Counted from the stretch's first letter, positions 7,690 through 15,011 are shown. The stretch: DNA of 64,000 nucleotides from Clostridia bacterium (GCA_910575625.1 CAJTFD010000002.1:248001-312000); one strand, 5' to 3'. Translations and numbers: made by a program. The notes: generated by a model from the sequence alone, not told the origin.

Positions 7690-8817
7690 TTATCTAAAAA
7701 AATCCCACACGGCTTCTGCGACCCGTTCCCGGTCCTCCGGGCGCATATTGTAGTAGAGGGGCAGGCGGATCAAGCGTTCGCTCTCCCGGGTCGTATATCT
7801 GTCCTCACCAAAAAAGCGGCCAAATTTCTGTCCGGCTCGGGAGGAGTGAAGGGGAACGTAGTGGAACACGGCCATGATGCCCCGCTCCTTCAGATAGGAG
7901 AGGAGCCGGGTGCGGGTCTTAAGATCCGCCACTTTGATATAGTACATATGGGCATTGTGCTCAGCGTAGGATGGGATCACAGGGCGTTTTAGACAGCCAG
8001 ACTGTTCCAGATCCGCGAAAGCCTGGTGGTAAAACTCCCAGGTCTGCATCCTGTCCTGCTGTATCCGGTCACACTCCATGAACTGGCCCCACAGATATGC
8101 GGCATTCAGTTCGCTGGGCAGGTAAGAGGAGCCGTAGTCCACCCATGTGTATTTATCGATCTGCCCCCGGAAAAATTTGCTCCGGTCGGTCCCTTTCTCA
8201 CGCACGATCTCCGCCCGTTCCAGGGCTTCCTCCTGCTGAAAGAGCAGCGCGCCCCCCTCGCCCATGGTCAGGTTCTTTGTCTCGTGGAAACTCAAGCATC
8301 CGTAATCTCCGATCGTGCCCAATGCACGGCCTTTATAACGAGCGGTCAGCCCCTGGGCGGCGTCTTCGACCACCTGCAGATCATATCTGCGGGCCAGATC
8401 CAGGATCGCATCCATATCACAGGCGATCCCGGCGTAGTGGACCGGAACGATCACCCGGGTCCGTTCGGTGATAGCCTCCTCCAGCAGCCGTTCATCCAGA
8501 TCCATATTGTCCGGACGGATATCCGTAAATACGATACGCGCCCCCCGCTGCACGAACGCGTTGGCCGTGGAGACGAACGTGTAGGAGGGCATGATCACCT
8601 CATCGCCCTCGCCCACCCCGGTGAGTACCGCCGCCATCTCCAGGGCGTGGGTGCAGGATGTGGTCAGGAGGGCATGGCAAACGTCAAGATGCTCCTGCAT
8701 CCATTGGCTGCACTGTTTGGTGAAACGTCCGTCGCCGCAGAGTTTGCGGCTTTTTATTGCTTCCTGTATGTATTTTTCTTCGGTCCCCGTGTAAGGGGGT
8801 ATATTAAAATCGATCAT
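7690..8817 (-). CDS. DegT/DnrJ-family nucleotide-sugar aminotransferase (WecE/RffA-like)
   Basis: A 375-residue fold-type I PLP aminotransferase. The start MIDFNIPPYTG and the stretch LCGDGRFTKQC closely resemble WecE/RffA, which make dTDP-4-amino-4,6-dideoxygalactose from the 4-keto sugar. SFHETKNLTMGEGG holds the PLP lysine (near residue 180) and VVEDAAQ the aspartate that pairs with the ring nitrogen. It converges on the Arn-like operon and probably supplies its sugar (inference). No ribosome site precedes ATG 8817; a TATAAT box ends only 7 bp upstream, so the transcript is likely leaderless. An upstream in-frame start at 8853 would fall in the -35 box and is unlikely. Confidence 0.88.
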   Translation of the reverse strand: MIDFNIPPYTGTEEKYIQEAIKSRKLCGDGRFTKQCSQWMQEHLDVCHALLTTSCTHALEMAAVLTGVGEGDEVIMPSYTFVSTANAFVQRGARIVFTDIRPDNMDLDERLLEEAITERTRVIVPVHYAGIACDMDAILDLARRYDLQVVEDAAQGLTARYKGRALGTIGDYGCLSFHETKNLTMGEGGALLFQQEEALERAEIVREKGTDRSKFFRGQIDKYTWVDYGSSYLPSELNAAYLWGQFMECDRIQQDRMQTWEFYHQAFADLEQSGCLKRPVIPSYAEHNAHMYYIKVADLKTRTRLLSYLKERGIMAVFHYVPLHSSRAGQKFGRFFGEDRYTTRESERLIRLPLYYNMRPEDRERVAEAVWDFFR

Positions 8818-8824
8818 GTCCGCT

Positions 8825-8853
8825 ATTATAACACACTTGGGAGAAATGGTCAA
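8825..8853 (-). promoter_or_regulatory. Promoter of the sugar aminotransferase, very close to the start codon
   Basis: On the minus strand TTGACC (8853-8848) and TATAAT (8830-8825) are spaced by 17 bp. Transcription would be expected to begin near 8818, one base before the ATG at 8817. Confidence 0.72.
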
Positions 8854-8862
8854 AAATAGATA

Positions 8863-8891
8863 TTGATTTTTGGCTTTTTTATTAGTATAAT
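8863..8891 (+). promoter_or_regulatory. Promoter of the GH25 lysozyme gene
   Basis: TTGATT (8863-8868) and TATAAT (8886-8891) are spaced by 17 bp. Its -35 box lies only 9 bp from the -35 box of the divergent aminotransferase promoter. Confidence 0.7.
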
Positions 8892-8982
8892 GAGAAATGT
8901 AATAAAAAATTAATATATTAAGGAAATCTTAAAAATTTTACACCATCAAAGTTACACAGATGATACAAGGGGAGGAACAAAA

Positions 8983-10419
8983 ATGGGGAGAATGTTAAGA
9001 AAGATGACAACGGCTTGTCTTGCGGTGGCGCTGCTCGCCGCGGGGATCATATCCCTGGCGCAGCCCGCCCAGGCCGCCACGGCGAAAGCCTGGGAGAAAA
9101 AAGACGGGAAATTTTACGACAGCGCGGGAAAAGAAGTGGAAGGCGTTGTGGCAAAGGGGATGGATGTGTCGGAGTGGCAGAGCCTGATCAACTGGGACCG
9201 GGTCAAGGAGAGCGGCCAGATCGATTTTGCCTTTATCCGGGTGGCTCATGGGAATGGGATGGATAAATGGTATGACCGGAACCTGCGGGAGGCCAACCGG
9301 GTGGGGATCCCGGTTGGGGTGTATTTCTACAGTCTGGCCAAGACAGCAACCCAGGCAAAGAAAGACGCGGCGACCACGATCAACGCCATCAAGGAATATA
9401 AGATCACCTATCCGGTGGTGATCGATGTGGAGGACAAGACCCAGTTGACCCTGACAAATGCCAGACGGACGAAGATCGTGCAGACTTTTGCCGATGAAGT
9501 CCGGGCGGCGGGCTACCAGCCGATGATCTACTGTAATACAGACTGGGCTTCAAAATACATCAATATGGCCAACCTGAACGGGGTCGATACCTGGATCGCG
9601 GAATGGTCAAGATATACGCCCAGTGTATCCAGAGATATCTGGCAGGTGACGGACAAAGGAAAGGTCGACGGGATCGGCGGAGCTGTGGACTTGGATTTCG
9701 CATACAAGACCTATGGGGCCAGCGCGTCCAGCGCAGGATGGATAAAATCCAGCAAAGGTTACCAATACCAGCTCAGCAACGGGGATCTGGTAAAGAGTAG
9801 ATTCAAGACGATCAGCGGAAAGAAATATTATTTCGATGCTTCCGGCTATCGTGTCACGGGATTTAAGACGATCGATGGGAAGAGCTATTATTTTGACAAG
9901 AACGGCGTGATGAAGACAGGCTGGCTGACCATCGAGGGGGCGAAGTATTACTTTAACGCGCGGGGCGTCATGGCCAAGGCGAAATGGCAGAAGACAAACG
10001 GCAAACGGTACTACCTGGGAAAAGACGGGAAGATGAAGACAGGCTGGCTGACCCTGAACGGGAAGAAATATTACCTGGATGCAAAAGGCGTGATGCAGAC
10101 TGCGTGGGTGCAGCTGGACAATGCCTGGTACTTTTTCAACAATTCTAAAGATCTTGGCGTGATGCTGCGCAACGAGTGGGTGCAGTGGAAAGGCTCCTGG
10201 TATTTCCTGAAGAAGAGCGGGAAAATGAAGACAGGCTGGCTGAATTGGAATGGAAACCGGTACTATCTGCGCCAAGGCGGGGATATGCGCGTGGGATGGC
10301 TGAAATATAAAGGAAAATATTATTATTTTGACAAGAACGGCGTGATGCTGCGCAGCACGACCCGGAGGATCGATGGGAAGAAGTATCAGTTCGATGAAAA
10401 GGGTGTGTGGGTGAAATAA
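8983..10419 (+). CDS. Secreted GH25 lysozyme with cell-wall-binding repeats
   Basis: A 478-residue secreted muramidase. A signal peptide covers about residues 1-31 (cut near AQAATA). The GH25 domain follows (about 55-240), with the catalytic-site motifs GMDVSEWQ and VVIDVED and the closing part WQVTDKGKVDGIGGAVDLD. From about residue 250 to the end there are roughly ten repeats of about 20 residues of the CW-binding type (for example GWLTLNGKKYYLDAKG), which bind choline or other wall polymers in relatives. GGGGAGGAAC precedes ATG 8983. Inferred job: wall turnover, or lysis of competitors. The M23 peptidase at 48773 carries the same kind of repeats. Confidence 0.93.
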   Translation: MGRMLRKMTTACLAVALLAAGIISLAQPAQAATAKAWEKKDGKFYDSAGKEVEGVVAKGMDVSEWQSLINWDRVKESGQIDFAFIRVAHGNGMDKWYDRNLREANRVGIPVGVYFYSLAKTATQAKKDAATTINAIKEYKITYPVVIDVEDKTQLTLTNARRTKIVQTFADEVRAAGYQPMIYCNTDWASKYINMANLNGVDTWIAEWSRYTPSVSRDIWQVTDKGKVDGIGGAVDLDFAYKTYGASASSAGWIKSSKGYQYQLSNGDLVKSRFKTISGKKYYFDASGYRVTGFKTIDGKSYYFDKNGVMKTGWLTIEGAKYYFNARGVMAKAKWQKTNGKRYYLGKDGKMKTGWLTLNGKKYYLDAKGVMQTAWVQLDNAWYFFNNSKDLGVMLRNEWVQWKGSWYFLKKSGKMKTGWLNWNGNRYYLRQGGDMRVGWLKYKGKYYYFDKNGVMLRSTTRRIDGKKYQFDEKGVWVK

Positions 10420-10459
10420 GATCTGTAGTGTCTGTCAAATAATGAAGTACAGGACTTTG

Positions 10460-10485
10460 GGGCATCTTCCATACGGAAGATGTCC
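10460..10485. other. Hairpin without U-tract
   Basis: GGGCATCTTCC and GGAAGATGTCC form an 11-bp stem (one G-T pair) around the loop ATAC. No T-run follows on either strand, so it is not a standard terminator; it may slow polymerase after the lysozyme gene. Confidence 0.5.
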
Positions 10486-10498
10486 CAAAAAGCAGGCT

Positions 10499-10627
10499 TC
10501 GTCCACGATCGGCGTGATCGTCCCAGAGATCAGCAACGCATTTTTCGGGGATCTGTTCACAGGGATCGAGGAGATCGTCAACAAGAACAACTTATCCCTG
10601 CTCTATTTTTATTGGATACGTCCTTGA
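10499..10627 (+). pseudogene. Remnant of a LacI-family regulator
   Basis: About 40 codons read STIGVIVPEISNAFFGD and onward to GIEEIVNKNN, the start of the sugar-binding core that directly follows the DNA-binding domain in LacI/RbsR-type repressors. The helix-turn-helix is missing upstream and the rest of the core is gone after the stop at 10627. The fragment lies just before the D-allulose 3-epimerase gene, so it may be what is left of the regulator of that gene (inference). Confidence 0.72.
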
Positions 10628-10674
10628 TAAGGGAAACTTTTTGATCATAAATGTAAGTGAAAGGAGATCAGAAC

Positions 10675-11562
10675 ATGCAGCACGGCATCTATTACGCATA
10701 TTGGGAGAGAGAATGGGACGGCGATTACAAACGTTACATCCGCAAAGTGGCAGGATTGGGATTCGATATCCTGGAGATCGCTGCGGGTCCGCTGCCTGAT
10801 TACACAGATGGAGAACTATCAGACCTGAAAAAATGCGCCGAGGAGAACGGTATCCGCATCACGGTGGGATACGGCCCCGCGCCGGAAAACAACATCGCTT
10901 CCGCAGATCCCAAAGTACGGGAGCACGCCCTGGAATTTTACAAAGACCTGTTCCAGCGCATGGAAAAGATCAACGCCACGCTGCTGGGAGGCGCGATCTA
11001 TTCCTGCTGGCCGATCGATCACAGCAAGCCCGTGGACAAAAAAGGCGACTGGGAGCGGGGGATCGAAGGGATCGCAAAACTGGCCAGGATCGGCCTCGAT
11101 CACGGGATTGAGACGATCGGGATGGAAGTCCTGAACCGTTTTGAGAATCATGTGCTGAACACCGCAAAAGAGGGGGCAGAATTTGTCCGGTCAGTCCGCC
11201 AGCTGGAGCCGGCGGCTGCAAATGTAAAAGTCATGCTGGATACGTTCCACATGAACATCGAAGAGCAGAGCATCGGGAACGCGATCCGGACGGCCGGAGA
11301 CCTGCTGGGGCATTTCCATACCGGGGAATGTAACCGTATGGTCCCGGGGCAGGGCCGCACGCCCTGGAGGGAGATCCATGACGCGCTGCAGGATGTGGGA
11401 TACGACGGCGCGGTCGTAATGGAACCGTTTGTGATCCCCGGAGGGACAGTGGGCCAGGATATCAAGATCTGGCGGAACATCGTGGAGGACACCTCCGAGG
11501 AGGCTCTGGACCGGGATGTGAAAGAGGCTCTGACTTTCCAGCGTTATATGCTGGACCGCTAA
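10675..11562 (+). CDS. D-allulose (D-psicose) 3-epimerase
   Basis: A 295-residue TIM-barrel ketose 3-epimerase starting MQHGIYYAYWEREWDGDYKR, very close to the characterised clostridial D-psicose/D-tagatose epimerases. The four metal ligands are visible: Glu in GMEVLNRFE, Asp in MLDTFHMNIEE, His in FHTGECNR and Glu in VVMEPF. It interconverts D-fructose and D-allulose, with Mn or Co in the family. AAAGGAG upstream fixes ATG 10675. The gene stands alone, with a LacI remnant before it and a terminator after it; no kinase or transporter for allulose is adjacent. Confidence 0.9.
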   Translation: MQHGIYYAYWEREWDGDYKRYIRKVAGLGFDILEIAAGPLPDYTDGELSDLKKCAEENGIRITVGYGPAPENNIASADPKVREHALEFYKDLFQRMEKINATLLGGAIYSCWPIDHSKPVDKKGDWERGIEGIAKLARIGLDHGIETIGMEVLNRFENHVLNTAKEGAEFVRSVRQLEPAAANVKVMLDTFHMNIEEQSIGNAIRTAGDLLGHFHTGECNRMVPGQGRTPWREIHDALQDVGYDGAVVMEPFVIPGGTVGQDIKIWRNIVEDTSEEALDRDVKEALTFQRYMLDR

Positions 11563-11590
11563 AGTGCGTTTGCATGCGCGTACTAAAAAA

Positions 11591-11639
11591 GCAGTATGTG
11601 GACACGGATATGTTTCCGATGTGTGCATACTGTTTTTTT
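11591..11639 (+). terminator. Rho-independent terminator after the epimerase gene
   Basis: GCAGTATG...CATACTG forms the base of a long imperfect stem with an inner CACGGATAT/CCGATGTG part, followed by T7 (about 11632-11639). It also separates the epimerase from the convergent Rrf2 gene. Confidence 0.8.
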
Positions 11640-11656
11640 CATATCCAAAGGCCGGA

Positions 11657-12091
11657 TCAGCCATTGTCCGGGCTGTGATAGTCATCCAAGAGCTGCTGCA
11701 GTGTGATCTCCTCCATCGCCTCTCGCACGGCTGAACCGATCTTGGTATATGGTTTTTTCAGCACAGATACGATGCGCTTCCCCACGGGGCACATGTGCGA
11801 TGGGTTTGGGTGGAAGCCGACAAAATGCTCCAGACCCTCCGGTTCCAGGGCGTGGTAGACCTCCCAGACCGTGAGCTCCATCGGATCTTGTTCCAGATGT
11901 GCGCCTCCTACGCCCCGCGTCACGGAGATGATCCCCGCCTTCTGCAGGGCAGTCAGGATACTCCGGATCGCGGACGGATTGCAGCCGGTGCTCCTGGCGA
12001 GCAGAGTGCTGGTCACTTTTGTCTTGTTTTCGTATTCAGAGATAAATACCAGACAGTGCAGTGCAATGGAACATTTTGTGTTCAGTCTCAT
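11657..12091 (-). CDS. Rrf2-family transcriptional regulator
   Basis: A 144-residue winged-helix regulator. The N terminus MRLNTKCSIALHCLVFI and the recognition region STLLARSTGCNPSAIRSIL followed by a GIISVTRGVGG wing are typical of Rrf2. Rrf2 proteins often sense redox state or NO through an Fe-S cluster on three cysteines; here only scattered cysteines exist (in KCSIALHC, GCNPS and HMCPVG), so the canonical triad is not clear. It is divergent from the ferredoxin-flavodoxin genes, which it probably controls (inference from position). Confidence 0.87.
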   Translation of the reverse strand: MRLNTKCSIALHCLVFISEYENKTKVTSTLLARSTGCNPSAIRSILTALQKAGIISVTRGVGGAHLEQDPMELTVWEVYHALEPEGLEHFVGFHPNPSHMCPVGKRIVSVLKKPYTKIGSAVREAMEEITLQQLLDDYHSPDNG

Positions 12092-12149
12092 GGGGAATGC
12101 CTCTTTCCATTTTTTATGATTATACTTTATTTTCGTGCGGTTGTAAATA

Positions 12150-12178
12150 TTGACGATCGGCCCGGTCCGGTGTATACT
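12150..12178 (+). promoter_or_regulatory. Promoter of the ferredoxin-flavodoxin operon
   Basis: TTGACG (12150-12155) and TATACT (12173-12178), 17-bp spacer, in the gap shared with the divergent Rrf2 gene. Confidence 0.72.
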
Positions 12179-12237
12179 GGATATAAAAATAGATGTAAAA
12201 AATAAATATACAACGAAGATCCAAAGGAGGTATACTT

Positions 12238-12999
12238 TTGTTAGACAAGACAGGATTCTATTATTTCAGCCCCACAGGGGGGACGAAGAGAGCCGGCGAG
12301 ATCCTCTGCGGGGGGATTGCCAAGGATGTAAGACTGACCGATCTTGGACAGCGGGATCAGGCCGTGGAACAGCCGGACAGTGACCTGGTCGTCGTGGCCG
12401 CACCTGTTTTCGGCGGCAGGATCCCGGCCATCGCGGCAGAGAGGCTGCGCGGGCTGGACGGGCACGGGAAAAAGGCTGTGACGCTGGCCGTCTATGGAGT
12501 GCGGGCATACGAGGACGCCCTCTTGGAACTCAATGACGTGATGGAGGCGTGCGGGTTCCAGGTGACTGCCTCGGCGGCTTTAGTCGCGCAGCACTCCATC
12601 GTGCCGGAAGTAGGCCAGGGCAGGCCGGATAAAGAAGATGAGACAGAGATCCTGGATTTTGCCAAAAAAGTGCTGGACAAACTGGAAAAAGATACGAAAG
12701 ACCCGATAAAAGTCCCCGGCAGCCATCCATATAAAGACGGGATGTCCATGGCCGTATCTCCGATCTCCCTGCCCGCCTGTGTGCAGTGCAGGAAATGCGC
12801 GGCCATCTGTCCTGTAGGAGCCGTCCAGCTGGAAAAAGATGCAGTGGTGACAGATCCCGAAAAATGTATCTTGTGCATGGCCTGTACAGCGGCCTGCCCG
12901 GAACATGCCCGGATCCTCCCGCCGCCTTTACAGGAGGGGATGGTGCAGAAGCTGGGCGCATTAAAGGATGTCCGCAGGGAAAATGAGTTCTTTTTATAA
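12238..12999 (+). CDS. EFR1-type ferredoxin (flavodoxin-like domain plus two 4Fe-4S clusters)
   Basis: A 253-residue two-part electron carrier. The N-terminal half (YYFSPTGGTKRAGEI) is a flavodoxin-like fold with an FMN-loop-like motif; the C-terminal part has two cluster motifs, CVQCRKCAAICP and CILCMACTAACP, for two [4Fe-4S] centres. This is the EFR1 family common in Clostridia. Translation starts at TTG 12238 behind AAAGGAGG. It is cotranscribed with the flavodoxin-like gene that follows 25 nt later. Likely role: moving electrons in anaerobic metabolism; the partner reductase is unknown. Confidence 0.88.
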   Translation: MLDKTGFYYFSPTGGTKRAGEILCGGIAKDVRLTDLGQRDQAVEQPDSDLVVVAAPVFGGRIPAIAAERLRGLDGHGKKAVTLAVYGVRAYEDALLELNDVMEACGFQVTASAALVAQHSIVPEVGQGRPDKEDETEILDFAKKVLDKLEKDTKDPIKVPGSHPYKDGMSMAVSPISLPACVQCRKCAAICPVGAVQLEKDAVVTDPEKCILCMACTAACPEHARILPPPLQEGMVQKLGALKDVRRENEFFL

Positions 13000-13024
13000 A
13001 AATCCAAGGGAGGAGAGAAAAATC

Positions 13025-13522
13025 ATGAAGATCTCGATCATCTACGCAAGTCAGACCGGTAACACAGAGGCGGCGGCCGAGTACATACAGGATGGGATCC
13101 TGGCGCGCTACCCATTTATCCAGGTAAAATTGATGGATATCCGGGAGGATCAGATGGATATGCAGTTTTTGGAAGAGAGCGAGGCCGTGATCTTCGGGAG
13201 CCCCGTGTATTTCACCAGTATGGGCTGGGAGCTGAAACGGTGGTTTGACAACAGTTTCAGCATCAAACTGGACGGGAAACTGGGGGCGGCGTTCGTGACG
13301 GCCCAGTCCGCCCTGGGCGGCACCGACACAGCCATCATGGAGATCCTGCGGCATATGCTGGTCAAGGGGATGCTCATCTTCTCCGGAACCGGCGATAAAA
13401 CGGCGGATAAATTCCAGATCGGGGCCGTGGGGATGGCGAAGGATATGGACGGGTGCGCAAAACAGTTTGAGGTGTTCGGTGGATCCGTGGCGGAAAAAGC
13501 GATGGAACTCTTTGGAAAATGA
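13025..13522 (+). CDS. Flavodoxin / NAD(P)H-dependent FMN oxidoreductase family protein
   Basis: A 165-residue protein with the FMN phosphate loop SQTGNTEAAAEY near residues 9-20 and the flavin-stacking region GSPVYFTSMGWELKRWFD, as in WrbA-like and short-chain flavodoxins. ATG 13025 follows GGGAGGAG; an earlier in-frame ATG at 12968 lies inside the ferredoxin gene and lacks a ribosome site. It is the second gene of a two-gene electron-transfer operon facing an Rrf2 regulator, which suggests a redox-controlled function. Confidence 0.85.
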   Translation: MKISIIYASQTGNTEAAAEYIQDGILARYPFIQVKLMDIREDQMDMQFLEESEAVIFGSPVYFTSMGWELKRWFDNSFSIKLDGKLGAAFVTAQSALGGTDTAIMEILRHMLVKGMLIFSGTGDKTADKFQIGAVGMAKDMDGCAKQFEVFGGSVAEKAMELFGK

Positions 13523-13538
13523 TATGCGCAGATCAATG

Positions 13539-13577
13539 TCTGAGGCTTTGGGGATGTTTCCCGGGGCCTCAGATTTT
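13539..13577 (+). terminator. Rho-independent terminator after the flavodoxin gene
   Basis: TCTGAGGC and GCCTCAGA form the stem around a G-rich/C-rich inner part; TTTT follows. Confidence 0.7.
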
Positions 13578-13633
13578 AGTTGATGAGATGCAAAAATGCT
13601 AAAGACCAAAATCCATGTTTTTTAAATCTTAAT

Positions 13634-13662
13634 TCGACAAAATGCAAGAAATATGTTATACT
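13634..13662 (+). promoter_or_regulatory. Promoter of the XRE regulator gene
   Basis: TCGACA (13634-13639) and TATACT (13657-13662) with a 17-bp spacer that contains the repeated motif AATGCAAGAAATA. Confidence 0.6.
13641..13653 (+). promoter_or_regulatory. Operator-like motif AATGCAAGAAATA, copy 1
   Basis: Thirteen identical bases recur at 14317-14329. This copy sits between the -35 and -10 boxes of the XRE gene, where a bound protein would block polymerase. It is the candidate binding site of the XRE protein encoded at 13708 (inference). Confidence 0.5.
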
Positions 13663-13707
13663 CATACCTGCTAAATAATAATAGCAGCAAAGAAAGGCGG
13701 CGAGCCA

Positions 13708-13929
13708 TTGTCAAAAAATAAATATCAGTTTGAAAGTAAGATCCATGTGTACAGAGCCACAAAGAGAATGACGCAACAAGAACTTGCTGATCTGGTGGGT
13801 GTTTCAAGACAGACGATCATGCAGCTTGAACGAAATCGTTATAATCCCTCTATGTTGCTTGCATACAGCATAGCAAAAGTGTTTGGGGTTACGATTGAAG
13901 ATTTATTTGACTTTAAGGAGGAGCAGTAG
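13708..13929 (+). CDS. XRE-family helix-turn-helix regulator (73 aa)
   Basis: A one-domain DNA-binding protein. The Cro/CI-type motif TQQELADLVGVSRQTIMQLE is followed by RYNPSMLLAYSIAKVFGVTIEDLFDF, the standard end of the fold, with no effector domain. The start appears to be TTG 13708 (SKNKYQFESK) after AAGGCGGCG. The next gene begins directly after its stop. Small XRE regulators of this kind usually control the neighbouring membrane protein and themselves; a repeated 13-bp motif in two local promoters fits this. Confidence 0.87.
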   Translation: MSKNKYQFESKIHVYRATKRMTQQELADLVGVSRQTIMQLERNRYNPSMLLAYSIAKVFGVTIEDLFDFKEEQ

Positions 13930-14247
13930 ATGGTTGAATGGCTGACTATTTTATTTGACAGCAGAATTTTTATGAAGATAAATGCATGGCTTGGATTCCT
14001 GTTTTTGGGCTATTTTGTATTTTTCTATTTTTCAAAAGAGGGAAAGGATGAAAGAGGGCGGGGGCTGATCGCCACAGCTTCTTTGATCGCTTTTGTCATG
14101 CTGTTTTTTCTTCTGAATATTGCCGCATATTCTTTCAGGTGGGGTATGGATAATATCGTACGGCTGGCAAATATAATACAGACAGTTTATACTCTTTTTC
14201 TTTTAACTGCTGATATTGCATTGTTGATCTTAAGGAAGATCAGATAA
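13930..14247 (+). CDS. Small membrane protein paired with the XRE regulator
   Basis: A 105-residue protein with three hydrophobic helices (about 16-35, 52-72 and 80-102) and a charged loop SKEGKDERGR between the first two, reminiscent of the DUF2178/DUF3796-type membrane proteins that travel with small XRE regulators. The function is unknown. The start codon follows the XRE stop with no gap (GGAGGAGCAG upstream), so the two are translationally coupled. Confidence 0.7.
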   Translation: MVEWLTILFDSRIFMKINAWLGFLFLGYFVFFYFSKEGKDERGRGLIATASLIAFVMLFFLLNIAAYSFRWGMDNIVRLANIIQTVYTLFLLTADIALLILRKIR

Positions 14248-14267
14248 CTTGCACGCACAGCATATTA

Positions 14268-14314
14268 AGCCATGCACATAATACCCAAAATGAGCATGGC
14301 TATTTATTTGTTTT
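14268..14314 (+). terminator. Probable terminator after the membrane protein gene
   Basis: AGCCATGC and GCATGGCT pair around an 18-nt loop; ATTTATTTGTTTT follows. Confidence 0.55.
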
Positions 14315-14316
14315 GA

Positions 14317-14329
14317 AATGCAAGAAATA
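14317..14329 (+). promoter_or_regulatory. Operator-like motif AATGCAAGAAATA, copy 2
   Basis: Identical to 13641-13653. It ends one base before the -35 box at 14331. Confidence 0.5.
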
Positions 14330-14330
14330 C

Positions 14331-14359
14331 TTGACATATAGAAATAAATAAATTATAAT
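14331..14359 (+). promoter_or_regulatory. Consensus promoter of the gene at 14409
   Basis: TTGACA (14331-14336), 17-bp spacer, TATAAT (14354-14359): a perfect match to the housekeeping consensus. Confidence 0.82.
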
Positions 14360-14408
14360 TCGTGTAGAGGTGAGATACACTTCACAACGATATAGGAGGA
14401 TATTAAAA

Positions 14409-14879
14409 ATGGCAAAGATGACTTTAGACGAATCTGGGCGTAAGTACCTCGTGGAAATAGGCTTAGAGCCTGTCGGGAACAGGGCAATCCTTGTGCAATA
14501 TGCGCCAAATGATAATTTAGGGGATAAGCTGGCACATTTTTTTAGTTCAAAGCCTTATATTTTGCAGATGTGCAAGAATGAGTTGGTTTTGATTCCAATG
14601 CATATGCGTGTTGTTGCCGGGACTGTCGCATACTATTCATTGGAAAATAAAGTAGCGTTGCAGTTCTCCTATTCTTCCATCCGATCCGTAGAGATCACAG
14701 GGAAAGGAACCAATTATATGGTTTCAATTACAACTGATACGGATACAATACGTCTGCTGTCGCCGAAAAAATGGGTCGGCGCATTGGGAGCAACCGATAG
14801 ATGGCATATGAATAATATAGACGATACTCTGCAAATGCTAAAAGGTCTGCAAGCCAATGTTGCTGGCGGTATAAATTAG
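14409..14879 (+). CDS. Hypothetical protein (156 aa), possibly PH-like fold
   Basis: Not recognised with certainty. The 156-residue protein has no signal peptide or membrane helix and is rich in beta-type strands (ILQMCKNELVLIPM, VALQFSYSSIRSVEITG, YMVSITTDTDTIRLLS). This pattern would fit a bacterial PH-like or GRAM-like domain, but that is a guess from strand order. TAGGAGG precedes ATG 14409. It has a perfect promoter of its own, flanked by the motif shared with the XRE gene, and lies in the AT-rich island. Confidence 0.6.
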   Translation: MAKMTLDESGRKYLVEIGLEPVGNRAILVQYAPNDNLGDKLAHFFSSKPYILQMCKNELVLIPMHMRVVAGTVAYYSLENKVALQFSYSSIRSVEITGKGTNYMVSITTDTDTIRLLSPKKWVGALGATDRWHMNNIDDTLQMLKGLQANVAGGIN

Positions 14880-14889
14880 CAAAATTTCT

Positions 14890-14988
14890 ATGTGGGAACA
14901 AGAGCATAGAACACTCCTTGAACATATTGCGCCTAATGAATTTGATATTTTACATTATGGTGCTATTGCCGGACTAAAAAAGCGTTAA
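14890..14988 (+). pseudogene. Very short ORF (32 codons), probable gene remnant
   Basis: An open frame beginning MWEQEHRTLLEH and ending AGLKKR, with no ribosome site. It looks like the last part of a lost gene and the parent family is not recognised. I see nothing else between 14880 and 15011. Confidence 0.25.
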
Positions 14989-15011
14989 ATTCAAATTTAG
15001 AGGAATCATCT

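Noticed and set aside
8026..8859. A 277-codon plus-strand frame opposite the sugar aminotransferase
   Set aside because: No start signal and no family features; the aminotransferase on the other strand explains the sequence completely.
9800..10400. Direct repeats about 60 bp apart, suggestive of an array
   Set aside because: They are the coding repeats of the cell-wall-binding domain in the lysozyme gene, not a CRISPR array; spacing and sequence vary with codon use.
10460..10485. Rho-independent terminator after the lysozyme gene
   Set aside because: The stem is good but no T-run follows on either strand, so it is recorded only as a hairpin.
12530..13609. A 359-codon open frame on the minus strand opposite the ferredoxin and flavodoxin genes
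   Set aside because: It lies antisense to two well-supported genes, has no ribosome site and no recognisable domain. Its length follows from the GC-rich codons of the other strand.
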